DNA of 64,000 nt from contig NZ_JAEKEL010000001.1 in the NCBI RefSeq assembly GCF_016651105.1, forward strand, positions 1,757,501 to 1,821,500, written 5' to 3'. The DNA comes from Pseudomonas sp. TH15. Its GTDB lineage: Bacteria; Pseudomonadota; Gammaproteobacteria; Pseudomonadales; Pseudomonadaceae. A model generated the notes under the pieces. That model searched no databases. It was given only the letters and a program-made list of their open reading frames with translations, and had not been told where the DNA came from. This document shows, in pieces, positions 1 through 10,655 of the stretch (the first letter of the stretch is position 1; the number at the start of each line of letters is the position of its first letter). Position numbers and translations under genes: made by a program.

Positions 1-41
1 CTCCCGCCTGTCGCGTAGCGGTACAGATCAGTGCCTGGGCC

Positions 42-638
42 TTATGGCACCAGGTAGCCCTTGACCCCGGTAAAGATGATTTGCGCCGCCAAGGCACACA
101 CGAACAAACCCATCAACCGGCTGACAATCTGCAACCCCTGATCGCCCAGAATCCGCTCGATGCGGTTGGACAGATAAAGCACCACCCCCACCGTGAAACT
201 GGCCAGGGCAATGCTGAGGATGGCGGTGAGCTTGTCGTCCCAGTGTGGCTGGCTCACGCCCATCACCAGTAGCGCACCGATGGTGCCGGGGCCGACCGTC
301 AGGGGGATGGTCAGCGGCACGATCGTCACGTCTTGCTGCACGTTGTCGGTCTGTACCGCGGACTTGCCTTGGGCCATGCCCAGCGCCGAGATGAACAGCA
401 CACTGCCGGCGCCAATGCGGAACGCATCCACTGTGATCCCGAACACACTGAAAATCACTCGCCCGAACAGGTACAGCAAAACGCTGGACACCAGCGTCGC
501 GACGGCCACTTTCCAGGCCAGACGGCGTTGTTCCTTGCGCGAGTAGCCACGGGTCAGGCTGATGAAACAGGACAACACGAAGAACGGGCTGTAGAGCACC
601 AGCATCTTCAGGTAAACGCTGAACAACACGTGGAGCAT
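42..638 (-). CDS. MarC family integral membrane protein
   Basis: A 198-residue inner-membrane protein of the MarC/UPF0056 family, whose biochemical role is not established; the old link to multiple antibiotic resistance has not held up. About six hydrophobic segments span the length, and the family hallmark of a Pro/Gly-rich re-entrant stretch (IVPLTIPLTVGPGTIGA, near residues 105-121) is present. The start is an ATG at 636-638 and the length is normal for the family. It is the last gene of a minus-strand series and lies 47 bases beyond the end of retS, the same neighbour as in P. aeruginosa as I remember it. Family assignment is firm; substrate unknown. Confidence 0.88.
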   Translation of the reverse strand: MLHVLFSVYLKMLVLYSPFFVLSCFISLTRGYSRKEQRRLAWKVAVATLVSSVLLYLFGRVIFSVFGITVDAFRIGAGSVLFISALGMAQGKSAVQTDNVQQDVTIVPLTIPLTVGPGTIGALLVMGVSQPHWDDKLTAILSIALASFTVGVVLYLSNRIERILGDQGLQIVSRLMGLFVCALAAQIIFTGVKGYLVP

Positions 639-685
639 GGTGCTGGCTCACTGGCGAGGGTAGTCGTGGGGGAGTCTATCAGGCG

Positions 686-3463
686 TTACGACGGTTGGGT
701 GGAGGCGCGGTTTTGCTGATCACGCTGAGCCACCCAGTGCTCGATCAACTCGCGCAACTGCGACAGCTCGACCGGTTTGGCCATGTGTCCGTCCATACCA
801 GCCTGTCGCGCGCGCTCTTTATGCTCGGCGAGAATATGTGCGGTCAGCGCTACCACCGGCGTGCGAATCCGCTGATTGCCAACTTCCCACGCGCGCAATT
901 GCTGGGTGGCGGAGAAACCGTCGAGAATCGGCATTTCGCAGTCCATCAACACCAGGTCGTAGCGCTGGGCCTTCATCGCCTGCAAGGCTTCTTCGCCGTT
1001 GCTGGCGGTGTCCGGTTGCAGGTTGAGCTTGCCCAGCATGCCGCGAATGACCTTGGTCGAGATGCTGTTGTCTTCGGCCACCAGGATGCGGAAATCGCTG
1101 GGCACCTTGACCGGCAGGGGCGGGCCGGAGGGCAGGTGATGCGACACGGCCAGGCCTTTGTTGCGCTGGTTCAGCTCGTCCGCCAATGTGGTCTTGAGGG
1201 TGTAGCCGGCCACCGGTTTGGCGAGGATGCGCTTGATCCCCGAGTTGCGTGCAATGATCTTGCTCGGCGCATTACTGATGCCGGTGAGCATGATCAACAG
1301 AATGTCGTGGTTGAGGCTCGGGTCTTCCTTGATCTTGGCCGCCAGTTGCATGCCGGTCATGCCGGGCATGTTCTGGTCCAGCAGGACCACGTCGAAGTAG
1401 TCACGCAAATGAGCCTTGGTGCGCAATAGCGCCAAGGCTTCCTTGCCGGAAGGCACCGCGCTGACATTCAAGCCCCAGGCGCTGCACTGTTGTACCAGCA
1501 CTTTGCGGCAGGTGTCGTTGTCGTCCACCACCAGTACGCGCGCGCCTTGCAACGGGCTGTCGAGGTCGGAAGTCGGGTGTTCGAGACGGTCGGGGTCCAG
1601 CGGCAAGGTCAGCCACAGGGTGCTGCCCTGATTGGCGCCGCTTTTGATCCCGAACTCACCTTGCATCAGGCGGATCAGTTGGCGAGCGATCACCAGCCCC
1701 AGATTACCGCCCAGGCGAGTGGCCGACAGGAAGTGTTTGCTGTGCAGTTCGGCGTGCATCAGCGCATCGCGCTCTTCGGGTTCCATCGGCACGCCGCTGT
1801 CCTGCACGGCGATGCGCAGGCGTGGTTTGGCGCTGCGTTCGTCGAGGGCGACGACAATCAGGATCTCGCCTTCGTCGGTTTTTTTCAGGGCGTTTTCCAG
1901 CAGGCTCAGCAGGGTCTGACGCAAACGGGTTGGGTCACCGCTGATCACCCGTGGCACTTGCGGCTGGATAAAACTGATCAGCTCGACGTTTTGCTGTTCG
2001 GCCTTGGCGCGGAAAATACTCAGGCAATCTTCGATCAGGGCATTGAGGTCGAATTGCACGTCGTCCAGTTCAATCTGCCCGGACTCGAGCTTGGAGATGT
2101 CGAGAATCTCGTTGATCAGGGTCAGCAGTTCGTTGCCAGCGCTGTGGATGGTCTGCACGTAATCACGTTGCTTGACCGACAATGGCGTGCCCAGCAGCAG
2201 TTCGGTCATGCCCAGTACGCCATTCATCGGCGTGCGGATTTCATGGCTGATCTTCGCCAGGAATTCAGCCTTGGCGTTGATCTCGGCATTGCTGGCCGCC
2301 AGGTCGCGGCTGACGCTGAAACGGTCTTCGGTGATGCTGCGCTGGCGCTCGCCCAGAGCGATGCTCATCAACAGGCCGCTGATGCAGATGAACGCCAGCA
2401 GGGTGATGATCAGGCCTTGCGGTGCCACCAGGGTCAGCCCCAGCAGTGCCGGCAGGATGATCAGCGCGCCGATGTTGAACACCACCATGGCGGCGACGAA
2501 CAGCCGGGCCGGACGATAGCCTTTTTGCCAGTGGTAACCGCTGACGAACAACATGCTCAGGCCCGCGAGTGCGACCAGGACGTAGGTGATGATGTTCAAC
2601 GGCAGGGTGTTGACGAACAACAGCAGCAGCCCGGCGACCACCGTGAACAGGATGTCGCCAAGCAGCAGCTTGTTCAGTGGGTGCGGGCCCAGCGGGGCAA
2701 AAAAGCGGTAGGCGAACATCAGGCCGCACGGTGCCGTCAGCAACAGGGCGAGGTACGCACCGGGAGTCTGGATGGCGTGCCAGTTCGGCAGCCATGGTCC
2801 GGCCAGGTTAAGCAGCAGAACCAGACTGAGCAGCAGCAGAAACTCGCAGGCCGCCAGCCAGAGGCTGCTGCGCGAACGGGTGTAGGCGTAACGAACGACG
2901 TTGTGCAGGATCAGCATGCCGATGCAGCCGAACAGTAGGCCGTAGATCAGCGTGAGGTTCTGATTGGCCGCCGTCATCACCGCCGATTGCAGGGTGATGT
3001 AAGGCCGCAGCTGGTGCTCGGAAACCAGTCGCAAGTAAACGTCGAGGGTTTTATCGCTTTGGGGCAGCGGCAACATGAAGTCGCTGCTGGGCAGTGGCCG
3101 CTCAGCCTGAGGCTGCTGGGTGCCGGTGTTCAGTTGCTCGATCAGCTTTTCGCCGTCCAGCACATACAGATTGAGGTGCGACAGGTCGGGGGCGAACACG
3201 CGCAGCACTTGTTCGTGCTTGCCGGGGGCCAGCCTGAAGCGCAGCCATAACGCGCCGTCGGGCTCGGCGGCCGTGAGGCGGTCGAGTTCGATGGGGCTGA
3301 ATTGATTGGTGAAGCGCGTGGAGCGGATATCGCTCAGTTGCAGGTCGCCCTGTTCGTCGAGCAAAACCGACCAGCCACTGCCTTGCGCGGCTTGGGCCGG
3401 GAGCATGCAGAGCAAGGTCAACAGAGTGACGGTAAGACCTATGGCAATCCTGAGCCAGCGCAC
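686..3463 (-). CDS. retS: RetS-type hybrid sensor histidine kinase / response regulator
   Basis: A 925-residue membrane hybrid kinase. In order: signal peptide (1-25), periplasmic 7TMR-DISM extracellular domain (about 35-165), seven transmembrane helices (about 175-375), HisKA with [12 protein letters not shown] (H407), an HATPase domain, and two receivers with phospho-acceptors near D696 (LLDQNMPG) and D841 (LMDCEMPI). No Hpt domain is present. This architecture, the length and the position next to purD match RetS of P. aeruginosa, which binds and restrains GacS and so favours motility and acute virulence over biofilm and type VI secretion. The start is GTG, preceded by AAGGGA. The N-box ([13 protein letters not shown]) departs from the usual NAxKFT form, consistent with a kinase acting mainly by protein interaction. 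Function here is inferred from orthology and synteny. Confidence 0.93.
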   Translation of the reverse strand: MRWLRIAIGLTVTLLTLLCMLPAQAAQGSGWSVLLDEQGDLQLSDIRSTRFTNQFSPIELDRLTAAEPDGALWLRFRLAPGKHEQVLRVFAPDLSHLNLYVLDGEKLIEQLNTGTQQPQAERPLPSSDFMLPLPQSDKTLDVYLRLVSEHQLRPYITLQSAVMTAANQNLTLIYGLLFGCIGMLILHNVVRYAYTRSRSSLWLAACEFLLLLSLVLLLNLAGPWLPNWHAIQTPGAYLALLLTAPCGLMFAYRFFAPLGPHPLNKLLLGDILFTVVAGLLLLFVNTLPLNIITYVLVALAGLSMLFVSGYHWQKGYRPARLFVAAMVVFNIGALIILPALLGLTLVAPQGLIITLLAFICISGLLMSIALGERQRSITEDRFSVSRDLAASNAEINAKAEFLAKISHEIRTPMNGVLGMTELLLGTPLSVKQRDYVQTIHSAGNELLTLINEILDISKLESGQIELDDVQFDLNALIEDCLSIFRAKAEQQNVELISFIQPQVPRVISGDPTRLRQTLLSLLENALKKTDEGEILIVVALDERSAKPRLRIAVQDSGVPMEPEERDALMHAELHSKHFLSATRLGGNLGLVIARQLIRLMQGEFGIKSGANQGSTLWLTLPLDPDRLEHPTSDLDSPLQGARVLVVDDNDTCRKVLVQQCSAWGLNVSAVPSGKEALALLRTKAHLRDYFDVVLLDQNMPGMTGMQLAAKIKEDPSLNHDILLIMLTGISNAPSKIIARNSGIKRILAKPVAGYTLKTTLADELNQRNKGLAVSHHLPSGPPLPVKVPSDFRILVAEDNSISTKVIRGMLGKLNLQPDTASNGEEALQAMKAQRYDLVLMDCEMPILDGFSATQQLRAWEVGNQRIRTPVVALTAHILAEHKERARQAGMDGHMAKPVELSQLRELIEHWVAQRDQQNRASTQPS

Positions 3464-3523
3464 GGCGAAATCCCTTCGTAGGTTGATGCCAGAATATAAC
3501 TATGCGCGGCGCCGGAATAGTCC

Positions 3524-3546
3524 GGCAAGGGCATCACGCCCTTGCC
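3524..3546 (-). terminator. Hairpin downstream of purD
   Basis: A perfect 9-bp inverted repeat (GGCAAGGGC / GCCCTTGCC) with a 5-base loop (ATCAC) lies 17 bases past the purD stop. There is no T-run on the minus strand, so it may act as an RNA-stabilising hairpin or a weak terminator rather than a classical intrinsic terminator. Confidence 0.5.
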
Positions 3547-3562
3547 TGGCCGAATGGAGGGC

Positions 3563-4858
3563 TTATTCCTGATTTTCGCCACGCTCGCGGGCAATGGCGC
3601 GGTAGCCGATGTCCTTGCGATAGAAGCAACCTTCCCAATCGATCTTGGCTGCCAGCTTGTAAGCTTGCTGCTGGGCAGCATCAACACTGGTACCCATCGC
3701 CGTAGCGCACAGCACCCGACCACCGGCCGTTACAACCTGACCGTCCTTGAGCGCAGTGCCAGCGTGGAAGACTTTGCCTTCCAGACCGGCGGCTGCGTCC
3801 AGACCGTTGATCGCCACGCCTTTGGCGTAGTCACCAGGATAGCCGCCGGCGGCCAGCACGATGCCGACGCTTGGACGTGGATCCCATTGTGCTTCGACTT
3901 TGTCCAGGGCTTGCGCCAGGGCCGCTTCGACCAGCAATACCAGGCTCGACTGCAAACGCAGCATCACCGGTTGGGTCTCAGGGTCGCCGAAACGGCAGTT
4001 GAACTCGATAACTTTTGGGTTACCGGCTTTGTCGATCATCAGGCCGGCATACAGGAAACCGGTGTAGACGTTGCCTTCGTCAGCCATGCCACGCACGGTT
4101 GGCCAGATCACCAGGTCCATGACACGTTTATGGACTTCGGCTGTTACGACCGGGGCAGGGGAATAGGCACCCATACCGCCGGTGTTCGGGCCGGTGTCGC
4201 CGTCGCCGACGCGTTTGTGGTCCTGGCTGGTGGCCATCGGCAGTACGTTCTTGCCGTCGACCATGACGATGAAGCTGGCTTCTTCGCCGTCCAGGAACTC
4301 TTCGATCACGACGCGCGAACCGGCTTCGCCGAAAGCGTTGCCCGCCAGCATGTCGCGCACGGCGTCTTCGGCTTCAGCCAAAGTCATCGCGACGATCACG
4401 CCTTTACCGGCGGCCAGGCCATCGGCCTTAATCACGATCGGTGCGCCTTTCTCACGCAAGTAAGCCAGGGCCGGCTCGATCTCGGTAAAGTTCTGGTAGT
4501 CGGCAGTCGGGATCTTGTGGCGAGCCAGGAAGTCCTTGGTGAACGCTTTCGAACCTTCCAGCTGAGCAGCGCCAGCGGTCGGACCGAAGCAATCGAGGCC
4601 GCGCGCGCGGAACAGATCGACGACGCCGGCAACCAATGGCACTTCCGGACCGACGATGGTCAGGGAAACGTTTTTCTCGGCGAAATCCGCAAGTTGCTCG
4701 AGGGCGAGCACGTCGATGGCGACGTTCTCGCACTTGGCTTCAATGGCGGTGCCGGCGTTGCCCGGAGCAACGAAAACCTTCTGCACGCGCGGATCCTGAG
4801 CCACTTTCCAGGCCAGGGCGTGTTCACGGCCACCGCTGCCAATGATCAAAACATTCAT
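3563..4858 (-). CDS. purD: Phosphoribosylamine-glycine ligase (GAR synthetase)
   Basis: A 431-residue cytosolic ATP-grasp enzyme that joins glycine to 5-phosphoribosylamine in step 2 of de novo purine synthesis. The N-terminal MNVLIIGSGGREHALAWK motif, the ATP-grasp core (IKADGLAAGKGVIV) and the GARS signature RFGDPETQ are all present, and the length is normal. The frame stays open 30 codons further upstream into a REP element, but the ATG at 4856-4858 gives the canonical N-terminus. It follows purH on the same strand, with a 156-bp gap holding a REP pair that could uncouple the two transcripts. Confidence 0.97.
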   Translation of the reverse strand: MNVLIIGSGGREHALAWKVAQDPRVQKVFVAPGNAGTAIEAKCENVAIDVLALEQLADFAEKNVSLTIVGPEVPLVAGVVDLFRARGLDCFGPTAGAAQLEGSKAFTKDFLARHKIPTADYQNFTEIEPALAYLREKGAPIVIKADGLAAGKGVIVAMTLAEAEDAVRDMLAGNAFGEAGSRVVIEEFLDGEEASFIVMVDGKNVLPMATSQDHKRVGDGDTGPNTGGMGAYSPAPVVTAEVHKRVMDLVIWPTVRGMADEGNVYTGFLYAGLMIDKAGNPKVIEFNCRFGDPETQPVMLRLQSSLVLLVEAALAQALDKVEAQWDPRPSVGIVLAAGGYPGDYAKGVAINGLDAAAGLEGKVFHAGTALKDGQVVTAGGRVLCATAMGTSVDAAQQQAYKLAAKIDWEGCFYRKDIGYRAIARERGENQE

Positions 4859-4910
4859 TTCAAAAACCTCGGATGACGCTAATTCTGGAGGCAGCACTGA
4901 AGCTGCTTTT

Positions 4911-5001
4911 CTGTGGGAGCGGGCTTGCTCGCGAAGACGACGGCACATCCAGCATCAATGTGACTGAAAGACCGCTTTCGTGAGCAAGCCCGCTCCCACA
5001 G
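4911..5001. repeat. Paired REP element (GTGGGAGCGGGCTTGCTCGC type)
   Basis: Two inverted REP arms (CTGTGGGAGCGGGCTTGCTC and its complement) are separated by about 45 bases between purH and purD, an arrangement typical of REPINs in the P. fluorescens group. The transcript can fold into a long hairpin. Confidence 0.88.
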
Positions 5002-5014
5002 TTGATCGAGTTAA

Positions 5015-6622
5015 TCAGTGACGGAAGTGGCGCATGCCGGTGAATACCATGGCGATGCCGGCTTCATCAGCTGCAGCAATCACTTCGTTATCACGCATCG
5101 AGCCGCCTGGCTGGATCACCGCAGTGATGCCGACCTTGGCCGCGTTGTCCAAGCCGTCGCGGAACGGGAAGAACGCGTCGGAGGCCATCACCGATCCTGC
5201 CACCTGCAAACCGGCGTGTTCAGCCTTGATTGCGGCGATACGGGCGGAGTTCACGCGGCTCATCTGGCCTGCGCCGACACCGATGGTCTGACGGTTCTTG
5301 GCGTAGACGATGGCGTTGGACTTAACGTACTTGGCGACTTTCCAGGCGAAAATCAGGTCGTGGATTTCCTGTTCGGTCGGGGCACGCTTGGTCACGACTT
5401 TCAGGTCATCGGCGCTGATCATGCCGATGTCGCGGCTCTGTACCAGTAAACCGCCGTTGACGCGTTTGTAGTCCCAGGCAGCGGCGCGGTCAGTCGACCA
5501 CTCGCCGCAGGTCAGCAGGCGCACGTTGGCTTTGGCTGCCACGATGGCGCGGGCTTCTGCGCTGACGGATGGGGCGATGATCACCTCGACGAACTGACGC
5601 TCGACGATGGCCTTGGCGGTTTCAGCATCCAGTTCGCGGTTGAAGGCGATGATGCCGCCAAAGGCCGATTCGGTGTCGGTGGCGTAAGCCAGTTCGTAGG
5701 CCTGACGGATGCCGCCTTCGGCGTCCGGGCTTACGGCGACGCCGCATGGGTTGGCGTGCTTGACGATCACGCAGGCCGGCTTGACGAAGCTCTTCACGCA
5801 TTCCAGCGCGGCGTCGGTGTCGGCCACGTTGTTGTACGACAGCTCTTTGCCTTGCAGTTGGGTTGCGGTGGCAATACCGACTTCGGCAGGTTTGGCTTCC
5901 ACGTAGAACGCCGCGCTCTGGTGCGGGTTCTCGCCGTAGCGCATTTCCTGAGCCTTGACGAACTGGCTGTTGAAGGTGCGCGGGAACTCGCTGCGACCTT
6001 CGGTGCTGAGAGTCTCAGCAGCCTGGTTCACGGTGCCCATGTAGTTGGCGATCATGCCGTCGTAGGCAGCGGTGTGTTCGAAGGCCTTGAGCATCAGGTC
6101 GAAACGCTGAGCGTAGGTCAGGCCGCCGGCCTTGAGGCCGTCCAGCACGTTGGCGTAGTCGCTGGCGTTCACCACGATGGCCACGTCTTTGTGGTTTTTT
6201 GCTGCCGAGCGGACCATGGTCGGGCCGCCGATGTCGATGTTCTCGATCGCGGTCGGCAGGTCGCAGCCTGGCTTGTTGATGGTGGCTTCGAACGGGTACA
6301 GGTTGACCGCAACCAGGTCGATCGGCTTGATGCCGTGCTCGTTCATGATCGCGTCGTCGATACCGCGACGACCGAGGATCCCGCCATGGATTTTCGGGTG
6401 CAGGGTCTTGACCCGACCGTCCATCATTTCAGCGAAACCGGTGTAATCCGCGACTTCCACTGCGGCAACACCGTTGTCGCGCAGCAGCTTGAACGTCCCG
6501 CCGGTGGAGAGGATCTCTACGCCCAGGGCTTCTAGCTCCTTGGCGAATTCGAGGATCCCGGTCTTGTCAGAGACGCTGATCAAGGCGCGGCGGATCGGCA
6601 GGCGGGTAGTCTGGTCGGTCAT
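5015..6622 (-). CDS. purH: Bifunctional AICAR transformylase / IMP cyclohydrolase
   Basis: A 535-residue cytosolic enzyme catalysing the last two steps of de novo purine synthesis: formylation of AICAR with 10-formyl-THF and closure of FAICAR to IMP. The N-terminal MGS-like IMP cyclohydrolase domain begins [12 protein letters not shown] and contains the [12 protein letters not shown] region. The AICARFT domain follows, with [13 protein letters not shown] and [10 protein letters not shown]. The ATG at 6620-6622 gives the usual [16 protein letters not shown] start; upstream in-frame codons run into the fis terminator. The neighbours fis-dusB and purD match the Pseudomonas order. Confidence 0.97.
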   Translation of the reverse strand: MTDQTTRLPIRRALISVSDKTGILEFAKELEALGVEILSTGGTFKLLRDNGVAAVEVADYTGFAEMMDGRVKTLHPKIHGGILGRRGIDDAIMNEHGIKPIDLVAVNLYPFEATINKPGCDLPTAIENIDIGGPTMVRSAAKNHKDVAIVVNASDYANVLDGLKAGGLTYAQRFDLMLKAFEHTAAYDGMIANYMGTVNQAAETLSTEGRSEFPRTFNSQFVKAQEMRYGENPHQSAAFYVEAKPAEVGIATATQLQGKELSYNNVADTDAALECVKSFVKPACVIVKHANPCGVAVSPDAEGGIRQAYELAYATDTESAFGGIIAFNRELDAETAKAIVERQFVEVIIAPSVSAEARAIVAAKANVRLLTCGEWSTDRAAAWDYKRVNGGLLVQSRDIGMISADDLKVVTKRAPTEQEIHDLIFAWKVAKYVKSNAIVYAKNRQTIGVGAGQMSRVNSARIAAIKAEHAGLQVAGSVMASDAFFPFRDGLDNAAKVGITAVIQPGGSMRDNEVIAAADEAGIAMVFTGMRHFRH

Positions 6623-6651
6623 TTCAATTTCCATCAAAAGCAAAGGAGTCA

Positions 6652-6687
6652 GCAAAAAAGGCGACCGGTTTTACGCGGGCGCCTTTC
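6652..6687 (-). terminator. Rho-independent terminator of dusB-fis
   Basis: On the minus strand a 7-bp stem (AAAGGCG / CGCCTTT, 6680-6686 with 6657-6663) is followed by six Ts (6654-6659), between the fis stop and the purH start. It should separate dusB-fis transcription from purHD. Confidence 0.78.
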
Positions 6688-6703
6688 TGGTTTGATTGAA
6701 TGC

Positions 6704-7024
6704 TTACAGCAAATCGTACTGCTTGAGTTTCTTGCGCAGCGTGCCCCGGTTCAGCCCGAGCAGCTCGCTGGCCTTGGTCTGGTTGCCCTTGACGTAGTTC
6801 ATCACGCACTCGAGCAGGGGAGCCTCGACTTCGGAGAGCACCAGGTTGTACACATCCGTGACGGCAGCGCCCTCAAGGTGGGCGAAATAATTGTGCAGCG
6901 CCTTCTCGACACTCCCGCGAAGGGTCTGACCTTCTTCGCTCGGCGTATTGAGGTGCTGTTTCAAATTCACGTTGTCGCTCACGGGTGTTGTTCCACTCAC
7001 TAAAGTCTCGGTCATCATCGTCAT
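6704..7024 (-). CDS. fis: DNA-binding protein Fis
   Basis: A 106-residue nucleoid-associated protein that bends DNA and activates rRNA and other growth-related promoters. The C-terminal helix-turn-helix ([20 protein letters not shown]) is intact. The ATG at 7022-7024 overlaps the dusB stop by 4 bases (ATGA), giving translational coupling and fixing the start. An in-frame ATG three codons later is a less likely alternative. The dusB-fis operon is conserved across gammaproteobacteria. The N-terminal extension compared with the 98-residue E. coli protein is usual in pseudomonads. Confidence 0.96.
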   Translation of the reverse strand: MTMMTETLVSGTTPVSDNVNLKQHLNTPSEEGQTLRGSVEKALHNYFAHLEGAAVTDVYNLVLSEVEAPLLECVMNYVKGNQTKASELLGLNRGTLRKKLKQYDLL

Positions 7025-8031
7025 GCGGCCACCCCTTCTCCGTCCCCTGTCAGGCTCTTGTAACGCTCGGCGAAGAACTCCCGAACGTTGGCGCATTGTG
7101 TTTCCGTACCATCCAAACGATTGAAGTGGGCGCGGAACTCCCTGGCGCCCGGCAGGGTTGCGAGATACCAGCCCACATGCTTGCGAGCAATGCGTACGCC
7201 CATCACGTCTCCATAGAAGGCGTGCAGCGCGGCCAGATGCTCAAGCAGAATACGTTCCACCTCGATCAGCTCCGGCGCCGGCAATTTTTCGCCAGTACGC
7301 AGGAAATGGTCGATCTCACGAAAAATCCATGGCCGCCCCTGGGCAGCCCGGCCTACCAACAGGCCATCGGCACCGGTCGCGTCGAGCACGTACCGGGCCT
7401 TCTCGGGTGAATCGATATCGCCATTGGCGAAAACCGGGATCGACACCGCCTGCTTGATCGCGGCAATGGTGTCGTACTCGGCCTCGCCGGTGTACAGGTC
7501 GGCACGGGTGCGGCCATGGACCGCCAACGCCGTAATACCTGCCTGTTCGGCAATCTTCGCCACGGTCAGGCCGTTCTTGTTGTCCCGGTCCCAGCCTGTG
7601 CGGATCTTCAGGGTGACCGGCACATCAACCGCAGCCACCACGGCCTGCAGGATCTCGGTCACCAATGTTTCATCTTTCAACAGCGCCGAACCGGCGGCCT
7701 TGTTGCAGACCTTCTTCGCCGGACAGCCCATGTTGATATCAATAATCTGTGCGCCCAGTTCCACGTTGGCCCGGGCCGCATCCGCCAGCATCTGCGCATC
7801 ACCGCCGGCGATCTGTACCGAGCGTGGCTCGGGATCACCTTCGTGGATCATGCGCATCCGCGATTTGCGGGTGTTCCACAAGCTCATATCGCTGGTGACC
7901 ATTTCCGAGACTACAAGCCCTGCGCCCAGTCGCTTGCACAGCTGACGAAAGGGCTGGTCGGTGACACCCGCCATGGGGGCGAGAATCAAGCCGTTGTGCA
8001 ATGTATATGGACCGATGCGTACCGCCGACAT
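7021..8031 (-). CDS. dusB: tRNA-dihydrouridine synthase B
   Basis: A 336-residue FMN-dependent enzyme that reduces specific uridines to dihydrouridine in the tRNA D-loop. The TIM-barrel family motifs are clear: [15 protein letters not shown] at the N-terminus, [27 protein letters not shown], and [14 protein letters not shown]. It is the promoter-proximal gene of the dusB-fis operon. The 185-bp region upstream (8032-8216) should hold its promoter, but I could not pick out convincing -35 and -10 boxes. Confidence 0.96.
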   Translation of the reverse strand: MSAVRIGPYTLHNGLILAPMAGVTDQPFRQLCKRLGAGLVVSEMVTSDMSLWNTRKSRMRMIHEGDPEPRSVQIAGGDAQMLADAARANVELGAQIIDINMGCPAKKVCNKAAGSALLKDETLVTEILQAVVAAVDVPVTLKIRTGWDRDNKNGLTVAKIAEQAGITALAVHGRTRADLYTGEAEYDTIAAIKQAVSIPVFANGDIDSPEKARYVLDATGADGLLVGRAAQGRPWIFREIDHFLRTGEKLPAPELIEVERILLEHLAALHAFYGDVMGVRIARKHVGWYLATLPGAREFRAHFNRLDGTETQCANVREFFAERYKSLTGDGEGVAA

Positions 8032-8216
8032 AGGACTTCCCTGTTGTGGGGCCGGATCATGAGAGTTCGAAAAAGGGTTGGCATGATACCCGCTCTCGAT
8101 GACTGGATAAAGGCTGAATTGAACAAAATCTGAACAGTTATTCTGTTATCGCCAGCGGTTTGGTCCGTACAGGCAAAGTCAGAAAACCGCCGTCAATCCC
8201 TGAGCACTGAAGCGTT

Positions 8217-9506
8217 TCACTCGGGCGAATGGAAGCTCAGGCTGTAGTTCACCGCTTTAGGGCCTGGATCGAGGATATCCAGCGCGATGTGGATCGGCGT
8301 TTGCGGGGGCATTTCCGCCAGGCCTTCGAGGTCGCCGTTGAGGTACTCGCCGGGCTTGAAGCGACGGCTGGCGATCAGGTGGCCGTTGAGGTCGGCAAAG
8401 CGCAACTCCAGCAGCGGAAAGGGCTGGGAGAAGGCCGCGCGGTTATAGATGATCGCATCCACCACCAGTGCCCCGCTGAAATCAGGATGGCTGCGCACCA
8501 CCAGGTTGCTGCTTTTGATTTTGGCGATGTCAACTTTGGACGGCACCGTGCAGCCGAGTTGCGGGCACAACTCCTGGAACCACGGACGGTATTGATCCTG
8601 ACGGGCCAACTCGTCGAAATGGTAAGCGACGTATTGCCCGACGAGGGCGCCGGCGCCCAGCAGGATCAGCAACAGCCAGAAAAACCGGCGGCCCCAGGGC
8701 GAGCGGCGTTTCTGCCAGTCCAGTTGCAGCGGGTCGTCAGTCAGGTCTTGCAAGGCTTCGGCGCGGACACCGGGCTCGGCGCGCTCGCGTTTTTTGCGCA
8801 ACGGTTCGATCGATGGCAGATCGTCGTCATCGGTTTCGTCGCTGGCGGAGAAGCGTTCACGCCGCGCATTCGGATCGATCGGGTCATGCAGGCGCAGTTG
8901 CGGGATCGGTGGTTCATCGTCGAGATCCACCGGCTCCAGCGACAACGAAGGCTCGGTTCGCGCGGATTTGACCGGCTCGATGTCGACGGTTTCCGGCTCG
9001 TCTTCTTCGGGCTCGACGGTGAGCTCATTGGAGCGTTCGCTGAACAAGCTATCGCGCCAGACCGTTTCATCAGGTTCCGGGCTGTCGCGGCGTGCGCTGA
9101 GGGAATCTTCGCGCGGACGACCGAATTCAGTGGTTGGCTGGATTTCCCGTTGTTCGAGGCGGGCGAGTTCTTCGTCCAGATCTAGGCTGTCGAGATCCAG
9201 TTCCGAGGCGCTCCACTGCTTTTGGCTGATGGCGCGCGGTGCGGGTGATTCGACGCTGGCCGGCGCTTCAACGACCGGTGGCGAGGCAATGCCCGTCGGC
9301 GCTTCGCTGGGCAGTTCGGCAATCGGCGGGGCGACCGGTTTGACCGATTCCTGGCCGGCCCGTTGCTCAAGCAGTTGCTTGGCGGCGTTGAACACCTGCA
9401 AGCAGGAGCCACAGCGAACCACTCCACGGGCCACGCTCAATTGAGCGTGGCTGACGCGGAAGCTGGTTTGGCAATGCGGGCACTGGGTGACGAAGCTGTC
9501 GGTCAT
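8217..9506 (-). CDS. MJ0042-type zinc-ribbon / DUF3426 membrane protein
   Basis: A 429-residue protein of unknown function. An N-terminal MJ0042 zinc ribbon has ligands C9/C12 (CPHC) and C32/C35 (CGSC). A long acidic, Pro- and Ser-rich linker (about 45-265) follows, then one transmembrane helix (about 274-296) and a DUF3426 domain predicted outside the cytoplasmic membrane (about 310-429). So the zinc ribbon should face the cytoplasm and DUF3426 the periplasm. It sits 30 bases beyond prmA on the same strand and is probably cotranscribed with it. The linker is low in complexity and likely disordered. No enzymatic motif seen. Confidence 0.85.
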   Translation of the reverse strand: MTDSFVTQCPHCQTSFRVSHAQLSVARGVVRCGSCLQVFNAAKQLLEQRAGQESVKPVAPPIAELPSEAPTGIASPPVVEAPASVESPAPRAISQKQWSASELDLDSLDLDEELARLEQREIQPTTEFGRPREDSLSARRDSPEPDETVWRDSLFSERSNELTVEPEEDEPETVDIEPVKSARTEPSLSLEPVDLDDEPPIPQLRLHDPIDPNARRERFSASDETDDDDLPSIEPLRKKRERAEPGVRAEALQDLTDDPLQLDWQKRRSPWGRRFFWLLLILLGAGALVGQYVAYHFDELARQDQYRPWFQELCPQLGCTVPSKVDIAKIKSSNLVVRSHPDFSGALVVDAIIYNRAAFSQPFPLLELRFADLNGHLIASRRFKPGEYLNGDLEGLAEMPPQTPIHIALDILDPGPKAVNYSLSFHSPE

Positions 9507-9536
9507 GCGGCGATCCGGATTATGCAGGTGCTCATT

Positions 9537-10415
9537 CTAGCGCCGACGGCCAGTGATGCGCACCCAGCCATCGCGATTGGCAATCGGGTCCAGATCGAAG
9601 TCTTGAGCGTAGGCCTTGGCGACGTCTTCACCTTGCTCGGCGAGGATGCCCGACAGCGCCAGACGGCCGCCCGGCTTGACCAGGCTGGACAGTTGTGGTG
9701 CCAGGGACACCAGCGGGCCGGCCAAAATGTTGGCGACCAGCACGTCGGCCTGAACCTGCGGCAGGTCTTCTGGCAGATACAGCGGGAACAGCGCTTCGGC
9801 AATGTTGTTGCGCCCGGCGTTGTCGCGGGAGGCTTCCAGCGCTTGCACGTCGATGTCGGTGCCGACGGCTTCCTTGGCGCCCAGCAGCAGGGCGGCAATT
9901 GCCAGAATCCCCGAGCCGCAGCCGAAATCCAGCACGTTGCAGTCCTTCAGGTCCTGGCCATCGAGCCATTCCAGGCACAGCGCGGTGGTCGGGTGGGTGC
10001 CGGTGCCGAACGCCAGGCCCGGGTCCAGCAGCAGGTTCACGGCGTCAGGTTCGGGCGCGGCGTGCCAGCTCGGGACAATCCACAGGCGCTCACCGAAACG
10101 CATTGGCTGGAAACCGTCCATCCAACTGCGTTCCCAGTCCTGGTCTTCGATGATTTCGCTGTGATGCTCGGGCAGTGGACCGCCGGTCAGCAATTCCATG
10201 TGGGCCAGCACGCTGGCGGCTTCGGTGCCGTCCTCGAACAGGGCCAGCAGATGGGTGTGGGACCACAGCGGCGTGGTGTTGAGTTCCGGTTCGAAGATCG
10301 GCTGATCTTCAGCGTCCATGAAAGTCACCGATACGGCGCCGACTTCAAGGAAAGCGTCTTCGTAGGTTTCGGCTTGTTCTGGGCTGATGGCGAGACGGAC
10401 TTGCAGCCAAGGCAT
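9537..10415 (-). CDS. prmA: Ribosomal protein L11 methyltransferase
   Basis: A 292-residue SAM-dependent methyltransferase that modifies ribosomal protein L11. The N-terminal substrate domain starts [16 protein letters not shown]. The Rossmann methyltransferase core carries the SAM motif [17 protein letters not shown], then [13 protein letters not shown] (the N-I-L active-site region). The frame continues 79 codons upstream through a REP pair, but the ATG at 10413-10415 is the conserved N-terminus. Length and motifs are normal. Confidence 0.96.
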   Translation of the reverse strand: MPWLQVRLAISPEQAETYEDAFLEVGAVSVTFMDAEDQPIFEPELNTTPLWSHTHLLALFEDGTEAASVLAHMELLTGGPLPEHHSEIIEDQDWERSWMDGFQPMRFGERLWIVPSWHAAPEPDAVNLLLDPGLAFGTGTHPTTALCLEWLDGQDLKDCNVLDFGCGSGILAIAALLLGAKEAVGTDIDVQALEASRDNAGRNNIAEALFPLYLPEDLPQVQADVLVANILAGPLVSLAPQLSSLVKPGGRLALSGILAEQGEDVAKAYAQDFDLDPIANRDGWVRITGRRR

Positions 10416-10511
10416 GGCGGGCACCTTTGAAAAATATTGATTGCAGCCTAGCGGGCTGCGAGAAGCGCGCAAGTTTACGCGAGCGCGCGGCAGAAGACGA
10501 CCATGGCCGAA

Positions 10512-10595
10512 GATCAAAAGATCGCAGCCTTTGGCAGCTCCTACAGGAGTTCGCATTCCAATGTAGGAGATGCCGCAGGCTGCGATCTTTTGATT
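10512..10595. repeat. Paired REP element (AGGAGCTGCCGCAGGCTGCG type)
   Basis: Inverted arms (GATCAAAAGATCGCAGCC and GGCTGCGATCTTTTGATT) lie in the gap between accC and prmA, downstream of the accC terminator hairpin. Confidence 0.85.
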
Positions 10596-10611
10596 TTCTT
10601 TACGCCAGAAA

Positions 10612-10641
10612 CAACAAAGCCGCTCGAAAGCGGCTTTGTTG
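10612..10641 (-). terminator. Terminator hairpin after accC
   Basis: A near-perfect stem (CAACAAAGCCGCT with AGCGGCTTTGTTG, loop CGAA) lies 15 bases beyond the accC stop, with a short T-rich stretch after it on the minus strand. It likely ends the aroQ-accB-accC transcript before prmA. Confidence 0.75.
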
Positions 10642-10655
10642 GTTCGGATCACATC

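Noticed and set aside
1490..2938. Long open frame antisense to retS
   Set aside because: It mirrors the codon structure of retS on the opposite strand, is Gln/His-rich and has no recognisable domain.
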